Assembly: GCF_002093745.1 (NCBI RefSeq)
Contig: NZ_MTSB01000002.1
Span: 124,001-188,000 of the forward strand
Length of the DNA: 64,000 nt
Direction of reading: 5' to 3'
Source: Pseudomonas graminis
GTDB taxonomy: Bacteria; Pseudomonadota; Gammaproteobacteria; Pseudomonadales; Pseudomonadaceae
Shown here: positions 1-10,287 of the stretch, one piece after another
Layout: every line of letters starts with the position of its first letter
Position numbering within the stretch: the first letter of the stretch is position 1
Notes under the pieces: generated by a model
The model's database searches: none
What the model saw: the letters and a program-made list of their open reading frames with translations, nothing else
Told to the model about the DNA's origin: nothing
Made by a program: the position numbers and the translations under genes

Positions 1-370
<370 letters not shown>

Positions 371-401
371 GGAAGCTTTACTCTCTTTCCTTTTGTATTT
401 T

Positions 402-429
402 AAAGGCTGCCTTCGGGTGGCCTTTTTTT
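402..429 (+). terminator. Rho-independent terminator of lpxC
   Basis: A nine-pair stem (403-411 with 416-424, two G-U pairs) closes on a TTCG tetraloop and runs directly into seven T residues (423-429). It sits 32 bases after the lpxC stop and would also separate lpxC from the convergent dciA gene. Confidence 0.85.
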
Positions 430-484
430 ATGGCCTTTTGCAGGCGCTGCACCGGTGGGCCGTTACGCTCGATGCATTCAGGCG

Positions 485-940
485 CTACTTCTTGTCCTTG
501 GCATGGCTGGCCAGCCGCTCGAGTGCGGCCCGCAGCTTGGGGTCGGTGATGCCGTCGGCGGTGGCTTGAATGTTCTCGGCGGCGACCGTCGACAGGTCGA
601 TGGTATGCGTGGCTGCGCCGCGTGGCGCCTCGGGCGGCTGAACCTTGAAGAGAATGCGCGTCAGGTTGATGAACTCGTCAAAGGCGATCAGTTGCCGATG
701 CAGGCGCTTCTGCTGATAGCGCAGGCGCGTGGCCCAGTGACCGTCCGTCACGATCAGCAACAAGGTGCCTTCCCGCCATGAAGCCACATGACAATGCTCG
801 CGCGCCGCCGGCTGAAGCTGGCTTTCGAGCAGACGCTGCAGATGGCTGAGGCGCTCTGCATGGCGAAAAATGGCCTTCAAAGGCTTGGCTTCGCGCAGCA
901 AAACGGCAGGTGGGCGGGCATTCAGCGGACGAAAGGCCAT
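485..940 (-). CDS. dciA: DUF721 protein, DciA-type helicase loader
   Basis: The product is about 151 residues and belongs to the DUF721/DciA family, which in bacteria lacking DnaC/DnaI helps load the replicative helicase DnaB. The N-terminal half holds the family core (LREAKPLKAIF, then a conserved VASWREGTLLLIVTDGHWATRL stretch split here by position about 65-85). The C-terminal third is variable and charged. The start at 940 (MAFRPLNARPP) is chosen by family resemblance; the frame stays open to 985 but that extension is hydrophobic and not family-like. It is convergent with lpxC and divergent from secA, its usual Pseudomonas position. The function comes from family knowledge, not from anything specific here. 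Confidence 0.82.
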   Translation of the reverse strand: MAFRPLNARPPAVLLREAKPLKAIFRHAERLSHLQRLLESQLQPAAREHCHVASWREGTLLLIVTDGHWATRLRYQQKRLHRQLIAFDEFINLTRILFKVQPPEAPRGAATHTIDLSTVAAENIQATADGITDPKLRAALERLASHAKDKK

Positions 941-1245
941 GAGGGATTGCCTGGGTAACAAGATGAACATGTTAACAGAAAGCATTCTGGCGGCTGCTTT
1001 TCAGGGCATTTCCGTGCTTTCATATGCAAATCAATGAGTAACTTCCCCGGATGACGGGTTGAAGTGCTTGAAAATGGCCCCATTGTAAAACTGCCCCGTC
1101 ACAGCGCTGTGCCAGCATCGTGGAATAACGCCACTTTCCTCACCATCGTTTCCGGGTAGAATGCTCGTTCGCATGCGGCCATCTGGGCTGCACGGGCGAC
1201 TCACGGGGCCGCCCTCCATTCCTATGTGTGGAAGATCCTGTCGAT
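941..1245 (+). promoter_or_regulatory. dciA/secA divergent intergenic region with candidate secA promoter
   Basis: This 305-base stretch separates two divergent genes. The best sigma-70-like -10 is TAGAAT at 1157-1162; the -35 position (around 1135-1140, TTTCCT) is poor. Transcription from there would give an approximately 75-base secA leader. Short reading frames after ATG at 1024, 1074 and 1161 are only a few codons long or run out of frame into secA, and nothing resembles the SecM arrest peptide of enterobacteria. Confidence 0.35.
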
Positions 1246-3987
1246 ATGTTTGCGCCTTTGTTGAAAAAACTTTTTGGAAGCAAGAACGAGCGTGAAGTCA
1301 AACGCATGCTCAAGACGGTACAGATCGTCAATGCCTTCGAAGAGCAAATGGTGGCCCTTTCGGACGAGCAACTGCGCGCCAAGACCGAAGAGTTCAAGGC
1401 CCGCATAGCCAAAGGCGAGACCCTCGATCAATTGCTGCCTGAAGCCTTCGCTGTGGCCCGTGAAGCGGGCAAGCGTGTCATGGGCATGCGCCACTTCGAC
1501 GTTCAGTTGATCGGCGGCATGACCCTGCACGAAGGTCAGATCGCGGAAATGCGTACCGGTGAAGGTAAAACCCTCGTCGGCACCTTGGCCGTGTACCTCA
1601 ACGCCTTGTCCGGCAAGGGCGTTCACGTGGTTACCGTGAACGACTACCTCGCTCGCCGCGATGCCAACTGGATGCGTCCGCTGTACGAATTCCTCGGTCT
1701 GACCGTAGGGATCGTCACGCCATTCCAGCCACCGGAAGAGAAGCGCGCCGCCTACGCTGCCGACATCACTTACGGCACCAACAACGAATACGGCTTCGAT
1801 TACTTGCGCGACAACATGGCGTTCAGCATGGACGACAAGTTCCAGCGTGAACTCAATTTCGCCGTGATCGACGAAGTCGACTCGATTCTGATCGACGAAG
1901 CGCGTACGCCGCTGATCATTTCCGGTCAGGCCGAAGACAGCTCCAAGCTGTACACCGAAATCAACCGCCTGATCCCCAAGCTCGAGCAGCACATCGAGGA
2001 AGTGGAAGGCGAAGTCACCAAGCCGGGCCATTTCACCGTTGACGAGAAAACCCGTCAGGTCGAGCTGAATGAAGCCGGTCACCAGTTCATCGAAGAAATG
2101 CTCACCGAAGTCGGCCTGCTGGCCGAAGGCGAGAGCCTGTATTCGGCGCACAACCTCGGCCTGCTGACTCACGTCTATGCCGGCCTGCGTGCTCACAAGC
2201 TGTTCAACCGCAACGTCGAGTACATCGTCTCGGACGGTCAGGTTCTGCTGGTTGACGAACACACCGGCCGTACCATGCCGGGCCGTCGTTTGTCCGAGGG
2301 CCTGCACCAGGCCATCGAAGCCAAGGAAGGCCTGAACATTCAGGCCGAAAGCCAGACCCTGGCCTCGACCACGTTCCAGAACTACTTCCGTCTGTACAAC
2401 AAACTGTCCGGCATGACCGGTACAGCCGACACCGAAGCGTTCGAATTCCACCAGATCTACAACCTGGCCGTGATGGTCATCCCGCCGAACAAGCCTTTGG
2501 CGCGCAAGGACTTCAACGACCTCGTCTACCTGACCGCAGAAGAGAAGTACGCGGCCATCGTGACCGATATCAAGGCCTGCCTGGCGGAAAACCGTCCGGT
2601 GCTGGTGGGTACGGCGACCATCGAAACCTCCGAGCACATGTCCAGTCTGCTCAACAAGGAAGGTATCGAGCACAAGGTTCTGAACGCCAAGTTCCACGAA
2701 AAAGAAGCAGAAATCATTGCGCAGGCCGGTCGTCCGGGTGCGCTGACCATCGCCACCAACATGGCCGGTCGCGGTACCGACATCCTGTTGGGCGGTAACT
2801 GGGAAGTCGAAGTCGCCAATCTGGAAGACCCGACCCCCGAGCAGATCGCACAGATCAAGGCTGACTGGCAGAAGCGTCACCAGCAGGTGATTGAGGCGGG
2901 CGGTCTGCACGTGATTGCTTCCGAACGTCACGAATCACGTCGTATCGACAACCAGCTTCGCGGTCGTGCCGGTCGTCAGGGCGACACCGGTTCCAGCCGT
3001 TTCTACCTGTCGCTTGAAGACAGCCTGATGCGCATCTTTGCCTCTGACCGGGTGAAGAACTTCATGAAGGCACTGGGCATGCAGTCTGGCGAGGCCATCG
3101 AGCATCGCATGGTGACCAACGCCATCGAGAAAGCGCAGCGCAAGGTGGAAGGTCGCAACTTCGACATCCGCAAACAACTGCTTGAATTCGATGACGTGGC
3201 CAACGAGCAGCGCAAAGTGATCTATCACATGCGTAACACGCTGCTGGCCGCTGAAAACATCGGTGAGACCATTGCCGACTTCCGTGAAGAAGTCCTCAAC
3301 AACCTCATCAGCCAGCATATTCCGCCACAGTCCCTGCCAGAGCAGTGGAACGTTGCCGGTCTGGAAGCTTCTCTGAACACCGACTTCGCCGTACAACTGC
3401 CGATTCAGCAATGGCTGGACGAAGACGACAACCTGCACGAAGACAGCCTGCGCGAGAAGATCATGGCGCAGTTGCTGGTGGCTTATAACGAGAAGGAAGA
3501 TCAGGCCAGCGCCGAAGCGCTGCGCTCCTTCGAGAAGCAGATCCTCCTGCGCGTGCTGGACGATCTGTGGAAAGACCACCTGTCCACCATGGACCACCTG
3601 CGTCACGGCATCCACCTGCGCGGCTACGCTCAGAAGAACCCGAAGCAGGAATACAAGCGCGAGTCTTTCACCCTGTTCCAAGAACTGTTGGATTCGATCA
3701 AGCGCGACACCATCCGCGTGCTCTCGCACGTTCAGGTCCGTCGCGAAGATCCAGAGGAAGAAGAGGCACGTCTGCGTCGGGAAGCCGAAGAACTGGCCAG
3801 TCGCATGCAGTTCGAACACGCGCCTGCGCCGGGTATCGACCAGCCTCTCCTCGATGAAGAAGGCGGCGACGCGCCAGTGGCCGTTGCTTCCGAGCCCGTG
3901 CGTAACGACCAGAAACTGGGTCGCAACGAGCTGTGCTGGTGCGGTTCGGGCAAGAAATTCAAACACTGTCACGGCCAGATCAACTGA
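1246..3987 (+). CDS. secA: Preprotein translocase ATPase SecA
   Basis: The 913-residue product is the motor ATPase that pushes unfolded preproteins through SecYEG. Visible landmarks are the Walker A motif MRTGEGKT with Lys108, the Walker B/DEAD-like [15 protein letters not shown] with Asp209, the second nucleotide-binding half with the arginine-rich [11 protein letters not shown] motif, and a C-terminal zinc/SecB-binding tail of [13 protein letters not shown] type. The length matches Pseudomonas SecA. The frame is open from a GTG at 1228, but ATG 1246 ([14 protein letters not shown]) is the family start. A strong terminator follows the stop, so it appears to be monocistronic. Confidence 0.98.
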   Translation: MFAPLLKKLFGSKNEREVKRMLKTVQIVNAFEEQMVALSDEQLRAKTEEFKARIAKGETLDQLLPEAFAVAREAGKRVMGMRHFDVQLIGGMTLHEGQIAEMRTGEGKTLVGTLAVYLNALSGKGVHVVTVNDYLARRDANWMRPLYEFLGLTVGIVTPFQPPEEKRAAYAADITYGTNNEYGFDYLRDNMAFSMDDKFQRELNFAVIDEVDSILIDEARTPLIISGQAEDSSKLYTEINRLIPKLEQHIEEVEGEVTKPGHFTVDEKTRQVELNEAGHQFIEEMLTEVGLLAEGESLYSAHNLGLLTHVYAGLRAHKLFNRNVEYIVSDGQVLLVDEHTGRTMPGRRLSEGLHQAIEAKEGLNIQAESQTLASTTFQNYFRLYNKLSGMTGTADTEAFEFHQIYNLAVMVIPPNKPLARKDFNDLVYLTAEEKYAAIVTDIKACLAENRPVLVGTATIETSEHMSSLLNKEGIEHKVLNAKFHEKEAEIIAQAGRPGALTIATNMAGRGTDILLGGNWEVEVANLEDPTPEQIAQIKADWQKRHQQVIEAGGLHVIASERHESRRIDNQLRGRAGRQGDTGSSRFYLSLEDSLMRIFASDRVKNFMKALGMQSGEAIEHRMVTNAIEKAQRKVEGRNFDIRKQLLEFDDVANEQRKVIYHMRNTLLAAENIGETIADFREEVLNNLISQHIPPQSLPEQWNVAGLEASLNTDFAVQLPIQQWLDEDDNLHEDSLREKIMAQLLVAYNEKEDQASAEALRSFEKQILLRVLDDLWKDHLSTMDHLRHGIHLRGYAQKNPKQEYKRESFTLFQELLDSIKRDTIRVLSHVQVRREDPEEEEARLRREAEELASRMQFEHAPAPGIDQPLLDEEGGDAPVAVASEPVRNDQKLGRNELCWCGSGKKFKHCHGQIN

Positions 3988-4013
3988 GCCTTCGACTGAC
4001 TGTGTAATACCTG

Positions 4014-4047
4014 CGCCGCGACCGGCTTGCCCGTCGCGGCGTTTTTT
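4014..4047 (+). terminator. Rho-independent terminator of secA
   Basis: A perfect nine-base-pair stem (4014-4022 with 4033-4041, CGCCGCGAC/GTCGCGGCG) with a ten-base loop is followed by six T residues at 4042-4047, just before argJ. Confidence 0.9.
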
Positions 4048-4100
4048 CATTGATAGCCGTACCGCTGTGGACGGCGCCACACTCCTTGAGGAGCACCCCG

Positions 4101-5318
4101 ATGGCTGTTGGTCTTGGTCCTTTGCCTGCGTTGCACCCGGTTCCCGGTTTTGAACTCGGCATTTCTTCTGCCGGCATCAAGCGTCCGGGGCGCAAGGACG
4201 TCGTGGTCATGCGCTGTGCCGAAGGCTCCAGCGTGGCCGGCGTCTTCACATTGAATGCGTTCTGCGCCGCGCCGGTCATTCTGGCCAAACAGCGTGTGCA
4301 GGGCACGGTACGTTATCTGCTCACCAATACCGGCAATGCCAATGCGGGTACAGGCGAGCCGGGGCTGGCGGCAGCGCGTCGCACTTGCGAAGCGCTGGCA
4401 CAATTGACTGGCGTGGACGCGTCGGCGGTGCTGCCGTATTCGACCGGTGTGATCGGTGAGCCGTTGCCAGTGGAAAAGATCGAAGGCGCTCTGCAAGCGG
4501 CGCTGGATGATCTGTCTGTGGACAACTGGGCCGCTGCGGCGACCGGCATCATGACCACCGACACCCTGCCAAAAGGTGCCAGCCGTCAGTTCACCCATGA
4601 CGGCGTGACCGTCACCGTGACCGGCATCAGCAAGGGCGCAGGCATGATTCGTCCGAACATGGCGACCATGCTCGGTTACATCGCCACTGACGCCCATGTG
4701 GCGCAGAGCGTGTTGCAGGACCTGATTCGCGACGGTGCCAACAAGTCCTTCAACCGGATCACCATTGATGGCGACACCTCGACCAACGATTGCTGCATGC
4801 TGATCGCCACCGGTCAGGCTGATCTGCCGCAGATCACCGAAGCCAAAGGCCCGCTGTTCGAAGCCTTGAAGAAAGCCGTTTTCGACGTGTGCATGGACGT
4901 TGCTCAGGCCATCGTGCGCGATGGCGAAGGCGCGACCAAATTTGTGACAGTCGAAGTCAACGGCGGTGGCAATCATCAGGAATGCCTGGACGTCGGTTAC
5001 GCGGTCGCTCATTCGCCGCTGATCAAGACCGCACTGTTTGCCTCGGACCCTAACTGGGGCCGTATCCTGGCCGCGGTAGGCCGCGCTGGCGTGCCGGACC
5101 TCGACGTGAGCAAGATCGATGTATTTCTGGGTGGCGTCTGCATCGCCAGCCAGGGCTGCCGCGCGACCACTTACACAGAAGAGCAGGGCTCTGCGGTCAT
5201 GGCCGAGGAAGAAATCACCATCCGTATCGAGCTGGGCCGCGGCGACTGCAGCGAGACCATCTGGACCACTGACCTTTCTCACGAATACGTGAAGATCAAC
5301 GCGGAATATCGCACCTGA
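4101..5318 (+). CDS. argJ: Bifunctional glutamate N-acetyltransferase / N-acetylglutamate synthase ArgJ
   Basis: The 405-residue product matches ArgJ, which transfers acetyl from N-acetylornithine to glutamate (acetyl cycle of arginine synthesis) and in some species also uses acetyl-CoA. The autocleavage site is intact: [14 protein letters not shown] with the nucleophilic Thr at about residue 189, so the precursor should self-process into alpha and beta chains. Further family motifs are the DGDTSTND stretch and a C-terminal [18 protein letters not shown] 4101 is preferred over the upstream frame opening at 4050 because it has a TTGAGGAG ribosome-binding site at 4085-4092 and a family-like N-terminus. 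Whether it is mono- or bifunctional cannot be read from the sequence. Confidence 0.96.
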   Translation: MAVGLGPLPALHPVPGFELGISSAGIKRPGRKDVVVMRCAEGSSVAGVFTLNAFCAAPVILAKQRVQGTVRYLLTNTGNANAGTGEPGLAAARRTCEALAQLTGVDASAVLPYSTGVIGEPLPVEKIEGALQAALDDLSVDNWAAAATGIMTTDTLPKGASRQFTHDGVTVTVTGISKGAGMIRPNMATMLGYIATDAHVAQSVLQDLIRDGANKSFNRITIDGDTSTNDCCMLIATGQADLPQITEAKGPLFEALKKAVFDVCMDVAQAIVRDGEGATKFVTVEVNGGGNHQECLDVGYAVAHSPLIKTALFASDPNWGRILAAVGRAGVPDLDVSKIDVFLGGVCIASQGCRATTYTEEQGSAVMAEEEITIRIELGRGDCSETIWTTDLSHEYVKINAEYRT

Positions 5319-5388
5319 TCCGACGTCCGGCGCGCAGGCACCTCGCCGTCGCGCCGGGCTTACGCGCTGAACTCAAAGGAGCTTAACC

Positions 5389-6015
5389 ATGAGCCTGCAT
5401 CTGATTATCGGCGACAAACGCTATTCCTCCTGGTCACTGCGTCCCTGGCTGGTGCTGGAGATGACCGGTGCGGCGTTCACCGATCAGGTTATTCGCCTGA
5501 ACCAGCCTGATACCCGCGATAACATTCTCAAGTATTCACCCACCGGTAAAGTGCCTGCGTTGCAGTGCGAGCACGGTACGATCATTGATTCGCTGGCGAT
5601 TTGCGAATACCTGGTCGAGCGCTTTCCGGACGTCGACTTGTGGCCGCGAGATATCGCCGCTCGCGCCCAGGCCCGTTCCGCCTGTGCGCAGATGCACAGC
5701 GGTTTCGTCAGCCTGCGTTCGAACATGCCGATGGACCTGCGTCAGGATCAGGCACTGGACGTGATTCCGGCCGAGACCCGGCAGGACATAGATCGCATTG
5801 TTGCGCTGTGGGCCGAGTGCCGCGCTGCTGCTGCCGAAGACGGTCCGTTTCTGTTCGGTAAACCAAGCATTGCCGATGCGTTCTTCGCGCCGGTGGCGAT
5901 TCGTCTGCGCGGCTACCGTGTCGAGTTGCCGGCAGAAGCGCTGGCCTATATCGACACCGTCTACCAATGGCCTGCTTTCAAACGCTGGCAGCAGGCTGGT
6001 CTGGAGGAGTCCTGA
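5389..6015 (+). CDS. Glutathione S-transferase family protein
   Basis: The product is 208 residues with an N-terminal thioredoxin-like domain (GDKRYSSWSLRPWL, then the cis-Pro-containing GKVPALQ and the glutathione-contacting DSLAICEYL) and an all-helical C-terminal domain. Members of this family conjugate or reduce substrates with glutathione; the substrate here is unknown. A good ribosome-binding site (AAAGGAG) precedes ATG 5389. It lies between argJ and the Nudix gene, only two bases before the latter, so the two are probably co-transcribed. The same argJ-GST-mutT order is seen in other Pseudomonas, suggesting a conserved housekeeping or detoxification role. Confidence 0.88.
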   Translation: MSLHLIIGDKRYSSWSLRPWLVLEMTGAAFTDQVIRLNQPDTRDNILKYSPTGKVPALQCEHGTIIDSLAICEYLVERFPDVDLWPRDIAARAQARSACAQMHSGFVSLRSNMPMDLRQDQALDVIPAETRQDIDRIVALWAECRAAAAEDGPFLFGKPSIADAFFAPVAIRLRGYRVELPAEALAYIDTVYQWPAFKRWQQAGLEES

Positions 6016-6017
6016 TC

Positions 6018-6968
6018 GTGAAACGTGTTCATGTAGCCGCCGCCGTCATTCGTGGCGCTGACGGCAAAATACTGATTGCCCGGCGCGCCGACAGTCAGCA
6101 TCAAGGCGGTCTCTGGGAGTTTCCTGGAGGCAAGGTCGAGGCAGGTGAGACGGTCGAGTCTGCACTTGCACGTGAACTGCAGGAAGAACTGGGCATCGTG
6201 GTAATGGCGGCGCGCCCGTTGATCAAGGTCAGTCATGATTATCCCGACAAGCAGGTGCTGCTGGATGTGTGGGAAGTTTCCGCATTCACGGGCGAGCCGC
6301 AAGGTGTCGAAGGGCAGCCACTGGTCTGGGTAACCTCCCGTGAATTGCCTGACTACGAGTTTCCGGCAGCGAACCAGCCGATCGTGGCCGCAGCCTGTTT
6401 GCCCGGTGAGTACCTGATCACGCCTGACGGGCTGGACAACATCGAATTGTTGCGTGGCATGCAGAAGGCCATCGCGGGCGGCATCAAGCTGGTCCAGTTG
6501 CGCGCGCCGGGTGGGTATGACCCGAAGTATCGTGACCTGGCGGTTGACGCGGCAGGGTTGTGTGCGGGCAAGGCGCAACTCATGCTCAAAGGCCCTCTGG
6601 AGTGGCTGGGCGACTTTCCGTCGGCTGGCTGGCACCTGACCTCCGAGCAACTGCGCAAATACGCCAGCCGCGGGCGTCCGTTCCCTGAGAATCGCTGGTT
6701 GGCAGCGTCCTGTCATGACGCCGAGGAACTGGCGCTGGCAGAGCAGATGGGCGTGGATTTCGTCACCCTGTCACCGGTTCAGCCAACCCTGACGCACCCT
6801 GATGCACAGCCACTGGGCTGGGAGCGGGCAACCCAGTTGATCGCAGGCTTCAACAAGCCGGTCTTTCTGTTGGGCGGCGTAGGCCCTGCCGAGCGTCAAC
6901 GAGCCTGGGAAAGCGGCGCACAGGGCGTGGCCGGAATCCGCGCATTCTGGCCTGACGAGATCGTCTGA
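6018..6968 (+). CDS. Nudix hydrolase (MutT-like) fused to a ThiE-like domain
   Basis: The 316-residue product has two domains. Residues 1-130 are a MutT-type Nudix hydrolase with a complete Nudix box (GGKVEAGE...RELQEELGI), expected to remove oxidised nucleotides such as 8-oxo-dGTP. Residues 135-316 resemble thiamine-phosphate synthase (ThiE/TenI fold), including KLVQLRAPG near the middle and FLLGGVGP near the end. The start is GTG 6018 because homologues begin KRVHVAAAVIRG and a GGAGG-like site lies at 6004-6008; upstream ATG codons fall inside the GST gene. It follows the GST gene by two bases. The fused arrangement is common in Pseudomonas; the role of the ThiE-like half is not established. 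Confidence 0.88.
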   Translation: MKRVHVAAAVIRGADGKILIARRADSQHQGGLWEFPGGKVEAGETVESALARELQEELGIVVMAARPLIKVSHDYPDKQVLLDVWEVSAFTGEPQGVEGQPLVWVTSRELPDYEFPAANQPIVAAACLPGEYLITPDGLDNIELLRGMQKAIAGGIKLVQLRAPGGYDPKYRDLAVDAAGLCAGKAQLMLKGPLEWLGDFPSAGWHLTSEQLRKYASRGRPFPENRWLAASCHDAEELALAEQMGVDFVTLSPVQPTLTHPDAQPLGWERATQLIAGFNKPVFLLGGVGPAERQRAWESGAQGVAGIRAFWPDEIV

Positions 6969-6980
6969 GTCGCAACAGAG

Positions 6981-7228
6981 GACGCAAAGCGTCGGCGCGA
7001 CAGTGACGGATTCTTGTGGGAGTGAGCTTGCTCACGAAGGCGTCGATCCAGGTGCCTTATTTTGATGGCTGCACCGGGCCCTTCGCGAGCAAGCTCGAAC
7101 ACTCGATTTTCGCGTTGGCACGACAGTTACAGATTACTGTGGTAGTGAGTGTGATCACGCAGACGCCGATATTGGAGCCTTATTCTGCTGGCTGGATCGG
7201 AGCCTTCGCGAGCAAGCACACTCCCACA
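6981..7228. repeat. Cluster of REP-type palindromes (two inverted pairs) plus a short hairpin
   Basis: Between the Nudix gene and otnI lie four REP-like units in alternating orientation: 7016-7041 (GTGGGAGTGAGCTTGCTCAC), 7079-7102 (inverted), 7138-7165 (degenerate) and 7202-7228 (inverted, ending CTCCCACA). They form two head-to-head pairs of the REPIN kind. Just before them GACGC-AAA-GCGTC at 6981-6993 forms a small hairpin with a three-base loop, like the other hairpin repeats of this window. No gene is seen here. Confidence 0.8.
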
Positions 7229-7232
7229 ATGT

Positions 7233-8024
7233 TCATAAACAGCTTTTCGACTGCAACGCCCGCAGCCACGCGAGGCCTTCGCTGGTGTCGCCTTTCGGGC
7301 GGTATTCGCAGCCGATCCAGCCGGTGTAGCCCAGTTCGTCGATGACGTTGAACAGGTGCTCGTAATTCAGCTCGCCGAGGTTCGGCTCGTTGCGATCCGG
7401 AACGCCCGCGATCTGGATGTGGCCGATGCCTGCAAAGTCGCGGCGCAGTTTACTGGTCAGGTCGCCTTCGACGATCTGGCAGTGGTAGCAATCGAACTGA
7501 ACCTTCAGGTTATCGGCACCCACCAGCTTGCAAATGTCCTGCGCCTGATCCTGACGATTGAGAAAGAAGCCCGGCATGTCACGGGTGTTGATCGGTTCGA
7601 TCAGGATCGTGACGCCAACAGCTTTGGCCTGCTCTGCCGCGAACGCCAGGTTTTCCAGGTAGACCGCCTGATGGCGCTCACGCAAATCCTCGTTGGGCAG
7701 CAGCCCGGCCATTACATGCACGCGGTCATTGCCCAGCACCTGCGCATATTCCAGCGCGCGTTCGAGGCCGCTGCGAAATTCCGCCTCGCGGCCCGGCAGT
7801 GTCGCAATGCCTCGCTCGCAAGCATCCCAGTCGCCCGGCGGGGCGTTGAACAGCGCCTGCACCAGGCCGTTGTCGCTCAGGCGCTGTTTGAGTTCCTGCG
7901 GCGTGTAGGCATAAGGAAACAGATACTCGACCGCGCCGAAACCATCGGCGGCGGCTGCGGCAAAGCGCTCAAGAAAATCATGCTGCGGGTACAGCATGCT
8001 GAGGTTGGCGGCAAAACGAGGCAT
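7233..8024 (-). CDS. otnI: 2-oxo-tetronate isomerase / hydroxypyruvate isomerase family
   Basis: The 263-residue product is a xylose-isomerase-like TIM barrel of the Hyi/OtnI family; motifs include ANLSMLYP at the N-terminus, a central [10 protein letters not shown] and the metal-site region FDCYHCQ. In four-carbon acid sugar pathways OtnI interconverts 2-oxo- and 3-oxo-tetronates ahead of the kinase. The start at 8024 has CTGGAG six bases upstream; the frame extends to 8042 without a better start. It is the last gene of the ltnD-otnK-otnC-permease-otnI operon, 22 bases behind the permease. Context decides for OtnI over plain hydroxypyruvate isomerase. Confidence 0.85.
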   Translation of the reverse strand: MPRFAANLSMLYPQHDFLERFAAAAADGFGAVEYLFPYAYTPQELKQRLSDNGLVQALFNAPPGDWDACERGIATLPGREAEFRSGLERALEYAQVLGNDRVHVMAGLLPNEDLRERHQAVYLENLAFAAEQAKAVGVTILIEPINTRDMPGFFLNRQDQAQDICKLVGADNLKVQFDCYHCQIVEGDLTSKLRRDFAGIGHIQIAGVPDRNEPNLGELNYEHLFNVIDELGYTGWIGCEYRPKGDTSEGLAWLRALQSKSCL

Positions 8025-8046
8025 GTTAACTCCAGTCTTCAAAGGG

Positions 8047-9504
8047 TCAGACGAATGGCCAAAGCAGCAGGGTGATCACGAAGCCCAGTGTGCCGAGCAG
8101 CGTGACCAGCACGGTCCAGGTGCGCAAGCCGTCGGCGACGTTGAGGCCCGCCAGCTTGGTGAACATCCAGTAACCGGCGTCGTTGATGTGCGACATGGCC
8201 AGACCGCCACCGCCCATCGCCAGGCACAACAGGGCCAGATGGTTGGCGCTCAGGTCCAGGGTGGCGATCAGCGGGCTGAGAATACCGGCGGTGGTGACCA
8301 GCGCGACGGTGGTCGAACCCTGAACCGCACGCAGCAACAGCGTCAGCAGGAAGCCCAGCGCCAGTACCGGCAGACCGGTATTGCGCAGCGCCTCGGAGAC
8401 CACCGCACCGATGCCGGTATCGACCAGCACCTTGCCGAACACGCCACCGGCACCCGCGATCAGAATCACCATGGCCACACCGGGCAGGGCCGAACCGATT
8501 ACGTCTGACACCTGAGAACGGCTCCAGCCACGACGCGAACCCAGCAGCCAGGCGCAGAGCAACGTGTCGATCAACAGCGCAACCAGCGGTGCCCCGAGCA
8601 CTGTCAGCACTGCGCGCAGCGTGGACGTTGCCGGCAGCAGGGTCGTCGCCAGCGTGCCCATTAGAATCAATACGATCGGCAACAGAATCAGCGCAATGAT
8701 CAGCCCGAAGCCCGGTGCAGGCGCTGGCGGCAGTTTGCTCGCCAGGCTGCTGGCGCTTTCTTCGGCGCCCAGGGTTCTGGTTTCGGTCGCTTCCCGCACG
8801 CCGGAATAGTCATTGCGTGCCCAGGCTTCCAGGTCTTCGTTGGTGACGTGTGAACCGTAGACCTCGGCACGAATGTCGTCGGTCATCGGGTAGGTTTTGC
8901 GGGTCATGCGGCCTGCCACGAAGTAACCGATCATGCACAGTACCGCGACAATCGGGATACCCAGCATCAGCACGCGACCCAGGTCCGCGCCCAACTGACT
9001 GGCCGCAGCGACGGCTCCGGGGTGCGGGGGCAGAAACGCATGCACCGCCAGCAGCGCAGCACACATCGGCAGCGCAAAAATCAGCAACGGCTTGCGCGCC
9101 GCCCGTGCCACGCCATAGGCCAGTGGCATGAGGATGATCACGCCGACCTCGAAGAAGACCGGAATGCCGACCATGAAGCCGGCGATGGTCAGCGCCAGCG
9201 GCGTGCGCTTGTTGCCGAAACGATTGATCAGGGTTTTGGCCAGTGCTTCAGCCCCGCCCGACAGCTCGATAATGCGCCCGATCATCGCGCCCAGCGCGAT
9301 GATGATCGCAATGTGGCCGAGGGTCTTGCCCATGCCGCCTTCAATGGTGGCGACCAGATCGGCCGGCTTAACACCCGCGACCAGCGCCACGATGATGCTG
9401 ACCAGCATCAAGGCAACGAAGGGCTGGAATTTGTACTTGAGCACCAGGAACAGCAGCAGTGCGATGCCCGCACCGGCCACGACCATCAACATGAGCGGCG
9501 TCAT
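8047..9504 (-). CDS. GntP-family permease, likely threonate/erythronate uptake
   Basis: The 485-residue product is an inner-membrane protein with about 12-14 hydrophobic segments, beginning with [18 protein letters not shown]. Family signatures include [21 protein letters not shown] split across residues 56-76 and the [11 protein letters not shown] motif typical of gluconate/H+ symporters. GntP proteins import sugar acids. Its place between otnC and otnI makes L-threonate or D-erythronate the most likely substrate, which is inference from context. It lies 144 bases downstream of otnC on the same strand; that gap contains no obvious terminator. Confidence 0.88.
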   Translation of the reverse strand: MTPLMLMVVAGAGIALLLFLVLKYKFQPFVALMLVSIIVALVAGVKPADLVATIEGGMGKTLGHIAIIIALGAMIGRIIELSGGAEALAKTLINRFGNKRTPLALTIAGFMVGIPVFFEVGVIILMPLAYGVARAARKPLLIFALPMCAALLAVHAFLPPHPGAVAAASQLGADLGRVLMLGIPIVAVLCMIGYFVAGRMTRKTYPMTDDIRAEVYGSHVTNEDLEAWARNDYSGVREATETRTLGAEESASSLASKLPPAPAPGFGLIIALILLPIVLILMGTLATTLLPATSTLRAVLTVLGAPLVALLIDTLLCAWLLGSRRGWSRSQVSDVIGSALPGVAMVILIAGAGGVFGKVLVDTGIGAVVSEALRNTGLPVLALGFLLTLLLRAVQGSTTVALVTTAGILSPLIATLDLSANHLALLCLAMGGGGLAMSHINDAGYWMFTKLAGLNVADGLRTWTVLVTLLGTLGFVITLLLWPFV

Positions 9505-9648
9505 GCCTGTGTACTCCGGTCATTGAGGGTAAAGACTGACAGCGAAACAGCGGGGTAGAGGTGAGTCATGCTCTCGATTCCTGTTGTTATTTTGTTATTG
9601 TTTTTCGGTCGGGAGGCGCGAGGCGCCTCTCGATCAGTGGGTGCCCGT

Positions 9649-10287
9649 TTACCACTTCGCGCCGAACACCTGACGCAATTCCTCCAGCGCTGTCGGGTCC
9701 AGCGGTGCAGGTTTGGGGTTGCTCATCAGCCACAGGCGCGCGGTTTCTTCCAGCTCTTCCAGGGCATAGCAGGCCTTGGCCACCGAGCTTTCCCAGACCA
9801 CCGGGCCGAGACGTTCGAGCATCACGCCGCGCACACTGTTGGCCAGTTGCGCCACGCGCTCGGCGACTTTTGGCGAGCCGGGGCGTTCGTAAGCGATCAG
9901 CGGGATGTGCCCGACTTTCATCACCTGATAAGGCGTCAGCGGCGGCAGAATGTCGTCCTCGCGCCACACGCCTGCCAGGGTCAGCGCCACAAGATGCGTC
10001 GAGTGGGTATGCACCACGCCGCCGACTTCAGGGTTGCGGTCGTAGACTTCGCGGTGCAGCGCCAGGGTCTTGGATGGCTTGCTGCCCGACACCCATTCAC
10101 CGACCAGATTGACCTTGGCGATGTCTGCCGGGTCCATGCGGCCCAGGCAGGCGTCAGTCGGTGTGATCAGCCAGCCATCATCAAGGCGCGCGCTGATGTT
10201 GCCCGCGCTGCCGACCGTATAGCCGCGGCCGTAGAGCAGCCGGCCGACGTCGCAGATTTCCTGGCGCAGTGCGTTTTCATCGATCAT
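9649..10287 (-). CDS. otnC: 3-oxo-tetronate 4-phosphate decarboxylase (class II aldolase family)
   Basis: The 212-residue product is a class II aldolase/adducin-fold protein. The zinc site HTHSTHL and the N-terminal GSAGNISARL are visible. In the threonate/erythronate pathway OtnC decarboxylates 3-oxo-tetronate 4-phosphate to dihydroxyacetone phosphate. Its start overlaps the otnK stop by one base (TGATG), showing translational coupling to the kinase. Taken alone it could be an L-fuculose-phosphate-type aldolase; the adjoining kinase, dehydrogenase and isomerase favour OtnC. Confidence 0.88.
   Translation of the reverse strand: MIDENALRQEICDVGRLLYGRGYTVGSAGNISARLDDGWLITPTDACLGRMDPADIAKVNLVGEWVSGSKPSKTLALHREVYDRNPEVGGVVHTHSTHLVALTLAGVWREDDILPPLTPYQVMKVGHIPLIAYERPGSPKVAERVAQLANSVRGVMLERLGPVVWESSVAKACYALEELEETARLWLMSNPKPAPLDPTALEELRQVFGAKW

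Noticed and set aside
1161..1292. Possible SecM-like leader peptide ahead of secA
   Set aside because: The frame starting at ATG 1161 lies inside the likely -10 region, overlaps secA out of frame and has no signal sequence or arrest motif.
1222..2931. Long antisense open frame (569 codons) opposite secA
   Set aside because: It is fully inside secA, lacks a ribosome-binding site and its protein is rich in Val, Gly, Phe and Gln without family features; typical antisense frame in high-GC DNA.
4047..5282. Antisense open frame opposite argJ
   Set aside because: Mirror of the argJ coding frame with no recognisable domain.
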